DNA of 64,000 bases from Diploptera punctata (Eukaryota; Arthropoda; Insecta; Blattodea; Blaberidae): the NCBI GenBank assembly GCA_030220185.1, contig JASPKZ010007303.1, forward strand, positions 1,178,001 through 1,242,000, read 5' to 3'. The notes beneath the pieces are model-generated. The model worked only from the letters and a program-made list of their open reading frames with translations, was not told the DNA's origin and ran no database searches. The translations under genes and the position numbers were made by a program. This document shows positions 37,783 to 47,402 of the stretch, in pieces; position 1 is the stretch's first letter, and each line of letters begins with the position of its first letter.

Positions 37783-38275
37783 ATATATATATAACTGTTA
37801 TTCTACCAGTTGTATTATATGGATGCGAAACAGGGACTCTTACTTTAAGGGAGGAAAGAAGATTACGAGTATATGAGAATAAAGTTCTCAGGAAAATTTT
37901 TGGGCCAAAAAGAGATGAACAGACAGGTGAATGGAGAAAGCTACATAATGGTGATCTGCATGGTATGTATAGGAAGCCATATATAATAAGAACAGTTAAG
38001 TCTCATAGATTGCAATGGTTGGGACATATGATACGAATTGGGAATGAATGAGGTGCATGGAAGCTTCTTGTAGGAAAACCGAGGGAAAATCCCCAGTTGG
38101 TAGACCAAGAATGATATGGAGGAGTAATATTATCCATGATTTGAGGGAGGTAGATATGCAGGGGATGATTGGAAAATGTTAGCCCAGGATAAGGAGTCTG
38201 GAGAGCTTATGTCCATGCAGCCATGAATCTATGGGTTATATAGAGCCAGTTAGTTAGTTAGTTATAGGTGATTCA
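37783..38275 (+). pseudogene. LINE 3' end (QTGEW family) with (GTTA)n tail
   Basis: ILPVVLYGCETGTLTLREE-like start, KIFGPKRDEQTGEWRKLHNG, then RLQWLGHMIRIGNE and GRPRMIWRSN with breaks; tail CCAGTTAGTTAGTTAGTTA. Non-functional. Confidence 0.75.
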
Positions 38276-38560
38276 TGAATCATATTTTGCCTCACTGTAT
38301 GCAAATTATTGAAATAGCCATGAATTTGATTATGCAGTCGTGTAAATGGTTAAAGATTCTGTATGCGGAGATTCTTTTCATTTCAGATTTTTGTATTTAT
38401 TAATTTTAGAGATATGACATTCAACAAATTTTTTAAAATGTAATTATTATTTTACTGTAATAGATCGAATTTACTCTTTTTGTGATTTGAATTATTCAAT
38501 TATCTTTATTTTTATGATTGCTATGAAATTTTCAGTCTGTGCTACACATGTGTTTCATCT
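38276..38560. other. no feature recognised
   Basis: AT-rich spacer. Confidence 0.4.
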
Positions 38561-38895
38561 ATCTATCTTTGGGTTTTTACAGCTGCTGCCGTCTTCCTAG
38601 CTTGCATTACTGTCTTCATGTTTTCCTTCCATGTTAACCTTGGTCTCCCTCTTTTCTTCTTTCTGTTCGGATGCCATTCATATAGTTGCTTCGGCCATCG
38701 CTCATCTTCCATTCGTAAGACATGTCCTAACCACTTTAATTCCTTCTCCTCAATTCTTTCAATTATGCTTTCTTCTGCTTCCATTATGTTTCTAATTTCC
38801 TTATTTGTGACATGTTCTAATCTAGACTTTCTGGCACTTCTGCGTAAATAATCCATTTCTAGAGCTATTAGTCTATTCTTGTAGTACTTATTGAT
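38561..38895 (-). pseudogene. LINE C-terminal fragment
   Basis: Minus strand reads MDYLRRSARKSRLEHVTNKE, ELKWLGHVLRMEDERWPKQL and GRPRLTWKEN, typical of the end of RTE/CR1-like ORF2. Open for 97 codons. Confidence 0.75.
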
Positions 38896-39064
38896 TGTCC
38901 ATACCTACATGTGTTTCATACTTGTGTATATACCAGTGGTAAGCAATACTAATCTTCCAGGGTAAGCTAAAGAAAAACAAAACATAGGAAAAACAAAAAT
39001 AAATTTGAAAACAAGGGTGAAAAAACATTTTAGAAATGTCAAAAATGAAGTGGAAAAGTCAGCA

Positions 39065-39648
39065 ACAAAATAGAGGAAGAAATTTATGAAAGAATTTCTT
39101 TTGGCAATAAAGCTTACTATGCAAATAGAATACTATTCAAAAGTAAACTTGTCTCCTGATTAACTAAAGTTAAACTGTATAATACAGTAATAAGACCAAT
39201 TGTAACTTATGGCTGTGAAACATGGGTACTGAAGGAGTCTGATAAACAAAAACTATTAATCTTGGAAATTAAGATCTTATGGAGAATTTTTGACCAATTA
39301 TAGAAAGTGATGGCACATGGCGTATATGAATGAATTCTGAATTAAATAATCTAATACGAAATAAAAATATAATAAACCACATTAAAGCTCAAAGACAGTG
39401 CTGGTTTGGACATATAAATATAATGCAGGAAGACAGGCTTGTAAGAAGAATATACAAATGGAGAAACCAATATGCGCCAGAACAGCTGGACGCCCAATAA
39501 ACAGATGGCAGGATGATGTTATAAAAGATATATTAGAAATGAAAATTGGTCAGTCTGTATCCAGAATTGATCTACATAGAGAAAAATTGTTGAGGAGGCC
39601 AAAACTTCAATGAGGTTGTAGTCGCCTGCTAAAGAAGAAGAAGAAGGA
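39065..39648 (+). mobile_element. LINE 3' end inserted in a PLE, 11-bp duplication
   Basis: AAAAGTCAGCA at 39054-39064 and 39649-39659. Frames give PIVTYGCETWVLKESDKQKL, RAQRQCWFGHI-like text and CARTAGRPINRWQDDVI; ends in GTAGTCGCCTGC and GAAGAAG. Confidence 0.8.
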
Positions 39649-39902
39649 AAAAGTCAGCAGTAGCTGCTCATGCTTGGACCGAAAAACATCTAATTGAATC
39701 AAAAGCCAGTCTATTTAAACAAATAGAAAGACAGAAAGAACTCGTGGTTTGGGAAAAAATCCACATTACAAAAAAAAAAAAAGACAGAAAAACTTATGAA
39801 CTTCGAAAATCCTGTAGATTCTGACTGGATCCATTTATCAGTTCACCAACAGAGGGAAGAAGAAGTAGATCTTCTGATTGACATAACATCAGTTGATGAG
39901 AA

Positions 39903-39947
39903 AGTACTGAAGTTGAGTCACCCAAGGCTTTGAAACCGCAGTCTACT
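39903..39947 (+). ncRNA. type I hammerhead ribozyme, one core change
   Basis: Helix I AGTA/TACT (four pairs); CTGAAGT (last A changed to T); poor helix II; GAAA 39932-39935; helix III C-CGCA-G; canonical site GTC ending 39943. Confidence 0.55.
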
Positions 39948-40047
39948 TAGAAGACTGGATATGAGGTGAGGTATGAAGCATTAATTTAATCTTAAATTAA
40001 ACCTCATAGTGATTTTTTCCTATAAAAATTCAGTATAAGCTAAAGAA

Positions 40048-40433
40048 GCGTGTAAAAAGATTTTATAAGAAGTCAATAAAAGACCCAAATCATCAAATTA
40101 AAATTTAAAAGAGCCAACTAGTGTCAATAGCAAAGCTATCATTTTCAAGATTAATTATTGACTAAAGAAAAACAAATTAAAATAGGTATACAAAATAACA
40201 TTTCAAATTTTGACTGCTTCTCATGACAACATTAATAATTTTAAATGACTTAGTGACATAATATATTTAATCCTCTTCTCTTTTAATTAAAGAAAAGGGG
40301 GCGCTGACTGGAATAGGACCCTAGTCATTATTCGTAATTTTATGTTTATTTTTATAAATTTCTAAACTTAAAAGAACATCAAGGAATTTGAAATTAATGA
40401 CCAATATAACCAGTCTGGGATTACTTTTATCAA
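40048..40433. other. no feature recognised
   Basis: AT-rich; no supported gene or repeat. Confidence 0.4.
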
Positions 40434-40776
40434 TAAAAGCTCCTGGCACAACAGGCTTAGAAGGCCCTTAGCCTACCAGCCGGCTGCTGGCCTCACATCC
40501 ACATGTGCAAGCACAGAGGTAGATGATCATCCACCCAGTGTAGGGGTGACATGTGGTCAGCATGCCGAGTCCCCCAGCCGTTATAGCTGTTTTCTCAACC
40601 TGGAGCCTCTACTTATTGTAGCTACCCAAATGCCTCACGATGCTGAGTGAGCATTGGTCCCATACTGGCCGAAATACCATGAGAAAATTTCTTCCCCCAT
40701 GGGGACTCGAACCGGTGCAAGTCCCATAGCTCTGCGCCAAGGTTCCTGCCTTAACCACTTGGCTATGGCACGGGAC
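40434..40776 (-). mobile_element. tRNA-headed SINE, well preserved
   Basis: Minus strand: GCCATAGCCAAGTGGTTAAG (A box), CCGGTTCGAGTCCCC (B box), GAAGAAATTTTCTCATGG, GGCATTTGGGTAGCTACAA, a 3' end GGCTAAGGGCCTTCTAAGCC. Reference copy for the family. Confidence 0.8.
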
Positions 40777-41054
40777 ACTTTTATCAATAGCATGACCATA
40801 ATTAGAAATATGTTGAGCCAACTCCAGATTTGTCAATTCTATTCAACGAAAATGGGCAATATGCTCTTTAAATCAGGTTAAAATAGATATGTAAAAAGAT
40901 GTTTTGGTCATATGTTTTTTTTAAATTCATTTTTAAATAAGCTTTTACAAGATTTCAAAGATTGCAAATCGGTACATTTGAAGTGTAGCCATGTTTTTGT
41001 TTTCAAACTGTAAATTGAAGAAAGATTAATGTCTGCTATGAACTAAATAGTTGG
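40777..41054. other. no feature recognised
   Basis: AT-rich spacer. Confidence 0.4.
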
Positions 41055-41221
41055 CCACAGTAGACTATTGGTTATGCTCCTTGTCTCTGGTCCCAAGGGT
41101 TGCGGGTTCAAACCCGGCCAGGGTTGATGGAATTTTTTTTAGGATGGACAAATCCAAGGAGCAAGTCCTCTGGGAGGGACTTTAAGCCATGGGTCCCGAG
41201 TCTGAAGATTTTCAGACTTGT
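41055..41221 (+). mobile_element. tRNA-headed SINE (GTGGTCTAGTGGTT family), 3'-truncated
   Basis: GACTATTGGTTATGCTCCTT, GGGTTCAAACCCGGCC, TTTAGGATGGACAAATCC, up to CTTGTAAAAGAAC, where the next SINE begins. Confidence 0.75.
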
Positions 41222-41545
41222 AAAAGAACTTTTTTTTTGCAAATGCCCCAGGTTGTCTTTCGACATTCCTGGTGTTCTCTCCTGGCATGGCGTACTTGTA
41301 ACCCACTTCTGAGATTATGGTAGTGGTGCGCCAGAAGAGTGTCTAATCCTAAGCTTAATCTAAGATGAATATGAATGATGATGATTGTGATGGCCATATG
41401 ATTTCAGGGATCATTTGGGCCTTAACGTTTTCCTGACATTTGTCTTACAGGTGAGGAAAAGCCCCGATAAAAACCTCACCCAGAAAAACTGTCCCAACCG
41501 GGGATCGAACCCGGGCCCGCTGCGTGACAAGGCATCATGCTGAGG
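41222..41545 (-). mobile_element. tRNA-headed SINE (CTGTGGTCTCGAG family)
   Basis: Minus strand shares GGGCCCGGGTTCGATCCCCG, GGTGAGGTTTTTATCGGGG and the ACCACTACCATAATCTCAGA/ GGTTACAAGTACGCC end with the 61948-62292 copy. Confidence 0.75.
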
Positions 41546-41870
41546 TTTATTTTAATTATTAATGAATTGGTTATTTTCACTCACCTCATATTTCTTGTTT
41601 TTTATGCAGACCAGGTTTCGTCGCATTTGTACGACATTGTCGATGTATTCCAACTGTTGTGTTGCAGTTGTCTATCCTCTAGGTTGATTTCTACTCCCTC
41701 TGCTGGCTGACTGATGATCTTCCATATCAAATGTTTTTTCTTTTTCTCCAGGAATTTCAAAATTCATGATTTTCTTCTTATTCTTGCAGATGTAAATTTT
41801 TTCCCAAATTGTGAGTTCTTTAGATTTTTCTAACTGTTTTAGTAACTCTTTAATAACCAACTCATTAATA
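41546..41870 (-). mobile_element. PLE with ORF remnant (TTTCTTG family)
   Basis: Minus strand ORF LLKQLEKSKEL, TIWEKIYICKNKKKIMNFEI, then the hammerhead region (GAAACC-TG-GTC, with the CTGANGA side again TCGACAA as at 20207), then GAAATATGAGGTGAG-type arm. Near 41855-41875 CCAACTCATTAATAATTAA resembles an inverted arm. Confidence 0.7.
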
Positions 41871-41879
41871 ATTAAGATA

Positions 41880-41975
41880 TTTGGTCTGTGTATTCTTGCC
41901 TCTTATGTTTTTTTTTTTTTGTTGAACATATGTTTCAAGGCTTCTGAGCCTCATCTTCAGCTTTTACAGATTATA
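41880..41975 (-). mobile_element. PLE 3' fragment with hammerhead
   Basis: Minus strand hammerhead followed by ACATAAGAGGCAAGAATACA, matching the family of 226-506. The terminal tail is missing. Confidence 0.6.
41921..41962 (-). ncRNA. hammerhead ribozyme, intact core, weak helix I
   Basis: CTGAAGA (complement of 41954-41960), unpaired T, helix II GAGGCT/AGCCTT, GAAA, helix III on ACATATGT with loop ATAT, site GTT followed by CAAC. Only one or two pairs of helix I can form. Confidence 0.55.
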
Positions 41976-42164
41976 AAAGCAGTCAAAATTATTTTATTAA
42001 TTTTTTTCCCTCCATGTTTTTCCCCTGTCTGCTTCAAAATTTCCATGTTTTGCTTTATATGTTTACTGTTAATTTAAGTATGTAGTGCTATGGTATTCTA
42101 GTAAGTGTTTTGGCAAGTATAATTTATTGCTGATTACACCAATATATGATGGTACACCAGTGTA

Positions 42165-42440
42165 TAATGGTAAAAGGTAAAGCAATACTTCTACAGACCT
42201 TGGGACGTAAAAGTTTAAGGGTCTCATCTTTCTCGACAATAAAACACGAAATGTCAGTTGGGTTGAGAGTCCTGCATGATGGCAACCATTACCCCCAGAA
42301 CATATGTCTGATACTCATTTAATTTAGAGTCTGAATGAACTTCAGTGCCAGAAGTTTTTTTTAGGACAGTTTAAAAATTGTAATAGCAAGTGGGATTGAA
42401 CCTTCAACCTTCTGGCTTGTAGCTTATTGGCTTAATCAGC
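42165..42440 (-). mobile_element. tRNA-headed SINE, old copy
   Basis: Diverged version of 18834-19135; GGTTCAATCCCAC-like B box near 42395 and (ACCTTT) end near 42175. Confidence 0.6.
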
Positions 42441-42452
42441 TATCTATCTTTT

Positions 42453-42703
42453 TTTTTTAATAAGAATTAAATAAATCGTGATTATTTCTTACCTCATACT
42501 TCTATGTTCCTTTAAACACAGCACTGCAGTATGGACGACTCCTTGTCACCATCGTCAGCTGTTTTCATGAGAAGGAGTCGCCGATACTGCAGTGCTGTGT
42601 TTAAAGGAACATAGAAGTATGAGGTAAGAAATCAATCACAATTTATTTAATTCCTATGAATTGAACCTCATAATGTTAAAAATTCCCAAATTTAATATAT
42701 AAA
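42453..42703 (+). mobile_element. PLE foldback copy with 12-bp duplication
   Basis: TATCTATCTTTT at 42441-42452 and 42704-42715. Long arms with TTCCTTTAAACACAGCACTG, tail ACCTCATAATG and TTCCC. ACTGCAGT is present but GAAA reads GATA and the site GTG, so the hammerhead is inactive. Confidence 0.85.
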
Positions 42704-42715
42704 TATCTATCTTTT

Positions 42716-43019
42716 GCCCAATAATGTATGATGGTAGGCTATCTATTGGAATTGAATATTTTTGAATAGGCATCTAATTATTACATTTGATACTTAGTGT
42801 AAATTTGTTAACCCCTAAGTGGTCGTGTAAGGACACCCAGACTTGGGACAGTTCATGAATGTAGAACATCTGTGGCAGTAATAATGATTCGGATAAATGT
42901 ATTTATAGGAAGGGCAGCAATCTTTTTTTTTTTTTTTTTCTTTTTTTGCTTTTGGTAAGGTTATTGTGTTATAAAATGAAATTCCCTAATATTACATTTT
43001 AACATGTAATTAGCTGAGT
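42716..43019. other. no gene; T-rich tract
   Basis: A long T run at about 42922-42947; otherwise nothing recognised. Confidence 0.4.
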
Positions 43020-43023
43020 GTCC

Positions 43024-43445
43024 TGCACCATAGCAGAGTGGTTAAAGCTAGATGCCTTGGCACAGAGCTACAGGACATGTTTTGGTTCGAATCTGCATGA
43101 GGGAAGAAATTTTCTCATGAAATTTCAGCCACTATGAACAGAGTGGTTAAGGCAAGATGCCTTGGTGCAGAGCTACGAGACTTGCATTCCTTCGAGTCTC
43201 CGTGGGGGAAGACATTTTCTCATGAAATTTCGGCCAGTATGGGACTGGTCCACGCCCAGAATCGTGAGCATTTTGGGTAGCTACAATAAGTAGTAGCTCC
43301 AAGTTGAGGTAACCAGGTATAACGGCGAGGGACCCGACATGCTGACCACATGTCACCCCTACATCTACCTCTGTGATAAACACATGTGGATGTGAGCCTG
43401 GCTGGTAGGACAAGGGCTTATAAGCTTGTCGCTTCAAGGAGTTTG
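43024..43445 (+). mobile_element. SINE with two tandem tRNA-derived heads
   Basis: Two consecutive AGAGTGGTTAA..GC...GATGCCTTGG heads (about 43030 and 43140), each followed by GAAGA.ATTTTCTCATGAAA, then one body with GACCACATGTCACCCCTACA. Either a dimeric SINE or a SINE inserted into its own kind. Confidence 0.65.
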
Positions 43446-43464
43446 TTTGTAATTAACTGAGTGC

Positions 43465-44050
43465 CCCTTCATGGTATCTTTACCTTATGGTGAAGTGACT
43501 TGTGTGATTAAATGACCCCGAGAACTCGATCGGTAGTAGCACTGTTTCCGAAAGTGTTACCCATAGCAAACGGGTCAACGTCCCTACGAAAAAGTTGAAC
43601 TGAAAATATATAAAACTGTTATTCCTTCAGTTATATGGCTGTGAAACGTGGAATCTTACTTTAAGGGAGGGGAAGATATCGAGTATTTGAGAATAAAGTT
43701 CTTAGGAAAATTTTTGGCTCAAAGATAGGGATAGGCAAACAGACAAGTTGATAGAGAAGACTACTTAACACTTGGCTACATAATCTTTTTAGGAAAACAG
43801 ATGAAGTAAGAACAGTTAAGTCTCTTAGAGTAAGATAGGCAGGATATGTGATATGAATGGTGAATGAAAGAGGGCCATGGAAACTCCTTGTATGAAAACC
43901 CGAAAGATAGAGCCCAGTAAGTAGGCCGAGAATGAAGTTGAGAATAAAATTAACCACGATTTGAGGGAGCTAAATTATACAGGGAATAATTGAAAAACAT
44001 TAGCCCAATATTGGGATGTATGGAGAAATTTTTAGTGTGACTGAGACATA
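43465..44050 (+). pseudogene. internally deleted LINE: 5' end joined to 3' end
   Basis: CATGGTATCTTTACCTTATG at 43474 is the LINE 5' sequence also seen at 24060; by 43610 the text is the QTGEW-family C-terminus (LYGCETWNLTLREG). Almost all of ORF2 is missing between. Confidence 0.6.
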
Positions 44051-44689
44051 CTCAGCTCGGCATCATGGGGATGTTTGCATTACAAGTCGGCGGGCTAGCG
44101 TCACCATGGGAACTGCACAGGGAAAGTCACTAGAAATAATAGTAGGGTTATAAGAGGTAATCGTGGAAATAAAGTATCATGATATAACATAGAAACAAAG
44201 AAAAGGAAACAAGCAGAGCGACAAAAATTACAAAATTGAAAATATAGTTCTTTAATAATTCAATAAATGTGAATGCTGAGGGGGAGAGCGATGCTCTTCA
44301 GGCCCTCAATAGTCACCCTACTGAATGGTATTATATTAATTTATAAATCTTATTTTGTTATTAAGTGACCAATGACTTGAAGGTAATTAAAATACATACA
44401 ATATTCTAAATGTTGTTGTACCACCTGAACTCCTGATAATATAATTTGGTGGAATGCAGGCTTTCACGGCTGGGTAATCCTACTATTTATAAGATTGTTA
44501 GGAATATGTGGCTGTGGTCTGTAACTGGTTTTGGTGTTTTTAATATTATGAGAAGGCGGTTGGACCATTATTTTTCTACCAACAAATACATTGAATATAA
44601 GAAATAATGAAATAATAAATTCAGTGAATTTACTGAAGCTGTTTATCCATCCTCCAAAATATAATTGATTAAACCTATAATGTTGTTTT
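44051..44689. other. mostly unassigned; PLE-like phrase near 44455
   Basis: 44455-44570 (minus) contains ACCCAGCCGTGAAAGCCTGC, also found near 5230. No gene supported. Confidence 0.35.
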
Positions 44690-45010
44690 GATTATTAATG
44701 TGCGATGTGTTTCATTATTTCTCCACTAGAGTGCATTCTTACAATATTGCGATTCTATTTGGCAATAAATAATATGATCGAGTTGCAGTGAACATATATA
44801 ACCTCACATTTCTAATTTGTTTTCAAACATCGCCGTTTACATTAACTATATCAATATTTTAAAACTCCGGTAACTATATTCAAATAATAATTTTTTAGTA
44901 AAGAGCTTAATTTTATTCGTTAAATAGTCCTAACAGATGCCACTCTTGATTTCCAAATTCTCTAGATAAATTGGAAATCACTCGTGGCATTACTTATGAT
45001 AATTTATTAA
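44690..45010 (+). mobile_element. N1 repeat, 5'-truncated copy
   Basis: Matches the last 320 bp of N1, including TTCGTTAAATAGTCCTAACA and the terminal palindrome, which is shortened here. Confidence 0.7.
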
Positions 45011-45355
45011 AAGACATCTTTTCTCCTGCTGACAATTCGGTAAGAAAATTCAAATAAAGCAATTAGATAGGTTTGCAACGAACCTTAATATACTACAAAA
45101 TGCCGTATAAAATAATTCAACTTACACGCGTAAATTCAACAGAAAGTTGTATAACCATCATAGGGTGTGTGGATGTGAAATTAAGGATGCTCTCGTTTAT
45201 TTCCCATGTCTATTTTTTTTTTGGTAAGAGTGATGCAGGAAGTACAGCCGGTGTGACAGATTTAGGACATAATGTGTTAATTAAAAACATAGTAAAAATG
45301 TGAAACACGCGATCAATGTTATAGATTTTAGTGTTTTAGTGAATGTGAAGATCTT
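45011..45355. other. no feature recognised
   Basis: A 76-codon ORF at 45073-45303 shows no recognisable motif. Confidence 0.35.
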
Positions 45356-45359
45356 TTAT

Positions 45360-45545
45360 TCAGGCTTAAGGATCTTTTACGAGCCTGAAAATTTGCAGAC
45401 TCGGGACTCATAGCTTAAAGTCTCTCCCGAAGGACTTGCTCCTTGGATTTTTCCATCCTAAAAAATCCATATAACTCGGCCGGGTTTTGAACCCGCGACC
45501 CTCGGGACCAGAGGCAAGGAGAATAACCACTAGTCCATCGCGACC
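45360..45545 (-). mobile_element. tRNA-headed SINE (GTGGTCTAGTGGTT family)
   Basis: Minus strand: CGCGATGGACTAGTGGTTAT head, GGGTTCAAAACCCGGCC-like B box, body to CTTAAGCCTG. Good copy of the head. Confidence 0.75.
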
Positions 45546-45955
45546 GAAAGTTGTATAAAATTATCCATATTTAGGTTATTCTTCCATTTTGTCTCCATTA
45601 TTCCATAAGTCCTAATTGCTGAAATAAAATTTAAAATAGGCATATCAATCGTTAGAAGCATAGCCATTTAATAGGCAATAAATACAAAAATGACCTTATT
45701 TTTAAAAGTCCATGATAAAGGATAGATGAGTTGTAAAACTCAAGGATTTAAATATATTAACAGCATCCATAGTCTAATTTTATGTACCATCTGCTTCTTT
45801 TAATGATAGAGTTCTTAGTTTTCGGCGAGTTTCAAGAACTGGCAAGTTGTCAGTTTTCGTTTTACCTTCAAAACATTGTTATTTAACCTTTTTTTTATGA
45901 TTCAAAACATAGTCATTTGACCTAGCTTTACATTCCATTTAATTCTGTATTCGCT
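45546..45955. other. no feature recognised
   Basis: AT-rich spacer. Confidence 0.4.
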
Positions 45956-45958
45956 TAA

Positions 45959-46065
45959 GGGCCAGTTTCACCAAGAGAGGTAACTGTATTACGCCAGTTT
46001 AAGCTATGCATTATACATGGGGAAAACTGGCGTAATACAGTTACCTCTCTTGGTGAAACTGGCCC
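45959..46065. mobile_element. 107-bp Harbinger-type MITE
   Basis: GGGCCAGTTTCACCAAGAGA and its inverted copy extend about 43 bp on each side of a short loop, flanked by TAA (45956-45958, 46066-46068). Termini and TAA duplication fit PIF/Harbinger. Confidence 0.75.
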
Positions 46066-46187
46066 TAAATATTTTACCGCAACTAAAATCAGAGATTTCA
46101 ACCGTAGATATTTTAAAATGGATTTTTTTACAATTGACAGGTATAATAGTAAAAACGCACAATTTATTGTAGAAGTATATAAATAAC

Positions 46188-46196
<9 letters not shown>

Positions 46197-46225
<29 letters not shown>

Positions 46226-46243
46226 ATCCATCCATCCATCCAT
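46197..46243. repeat. (TA)n and (ATCC)n microsatellites
   Basis: TA run followed by ATCC repeats; the latter is the tail of the SINE at 46246 (CATCCATAG, minus strand GGATGGATGG). Confidence 0.85.
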
Positions 46244-46245
46244 AG

Positions 46246-46555
46246 TAATTCTGTCCGAGGGCAAGTATTTCACTGCAATCATAGCATTTCCATGCTATGC
46301 TTTGCAGCTTTACTAGGGAATTATAGGTGTGATAGCTTCTCGTTCCTTTCCACACCTGTGAAGGATGATTATGACAATGATGGCCTGATGATTTTCGGGG
46401 ACCGTTGGGCCCTAAGCTTCCTCACATTTGTCTTACAGTTGAGGAAAAATCCCGAAAAAAACCTCACCCAGGAGCCTATCCGGACTGGGAATCGAACCCG
46501 GGTCCGCTGCGTGACAAGACAGCCCGCTACCTCGAGACCACAGCGGTGGACTATA
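46246..46555 (-). mobile_element. tRNA-headed SINE, complete, (ATGG)n tail
   Basis: Minus strand: CCACCGCTGTGGTCTCGAGG head, GGTTCGATTCCCAG B box, GTAAGACAAATG, GTGTGGAAAGGAACGAGAAG, GAATTACTATGGATGG tail. Confidence 0.8.
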
Positions 46556-46764
46556 TATATATCATCTTCCAAAGGCCCAATAACTGTTACGGTTTCAGTG
46601 GAGCTTTCTCGGTTCATATTCTTCTAGGACGTCTCAAATATCTATTCCCTTGAGGACGGCGTTGAAGCATGACTTTCGGAAGCTATTACGATTTATTCAA
46701 CTAACGCACAGAAAGAGAGAAAATTCAATTACTATTACAATTGATATAATTAAAAAAAACTTCA
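46556..46764. other. no feature recognised
   Basis: Spacer after the SINE head. Confidence 0.4.
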
Positions 46765-47015
46765 TTGGCTCTTGTCCTATCATCCGGTGGCTGGCCTCAC
46801 ATGCATATGTATTAACCACAGAGGTTGACAGTCATTCAACCAGTTACAGACGTGGCATGTGGTCAACTGATTCCCTAACCGCTAAGCCGATTTTCTCAAC
46901 CCGGAATCTCTACTTATTGTAGTTACCCAAATGTATCACGTTGATGAGGTGGGCACCGATCCCTTTCTGGCCGAAATTCCATGAGAAAATTTGTCCCCCA
47001 TGTGAATGCAAACCA

Positions 47016-47402
47016 ATAAAGTAGGGCCTACTTAGGAAAATTTTTGGACCAAAGAGAGATGAACAGACAGGCGAATGGAGAAGAACTACATGGTCTTTAT
47101 AGGAAGCTAGATATAATAAGAACAGTTAAGTCTCGTAGACTGCGATGGGCAAGACATATTGCACGTATGGGGAATGAAAGACTTGCATGGAAGCTTCTTG
47201 TAGGAAAGCCAGAGGGAAAACGCCCAGTTGGTAGACCAAGAATGAGGTGGGAGAATAACATTAACTATGATTTGAGGGAAGTAGATTATACAGGGAATGA
47301 TTGAAAAGCATTAGCTCAGGATAGGGATGTATGGAGAGCTTATGTTAGCGCGGCCGTGAACCTACGGGTTCGATAGTGCCAATGAGTAAGTAATAATAAT
47401 TA
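47016..47402 (+). pseudogene. LINE 3' end (QTGEW family)
   Basis: FGPKRDEQTGEWR, LHGLYRKLDIIRTVKSRRLR, WARHIARMGNERLAWKLLVG and GRPRMRWENN, then a TGAGTAAGTAA tail. One frame shift near 47085. Confidence 0.8.

Larger units (their letters stand above)
38975..40035 (+). mobile_element. PLE without inverted arm, split by a LINE, 12-bp duplication
   Basis: TAAGCTAAAGAA at 38963-38974 and 40036-40047. Left piece (to 39064) codes RNVKNEVEKSA; after the LINE the frame resumes SAVAAHAWTEKHLIESKASL, VVWEKIHITK and MNFENP. Hammerhead and the tail ACCTCATAGTG / TTTTTTCCTA follow. A normal 5'-truncated PLE insertion, useful as the straight counterpart of the foldback copies. Confidence 0.82.

Noticed and set aside
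42453..42703. Active hammerhead in this PLE
   Set aside because: GAAA reads GATA and the cleavage triplet ends in G.
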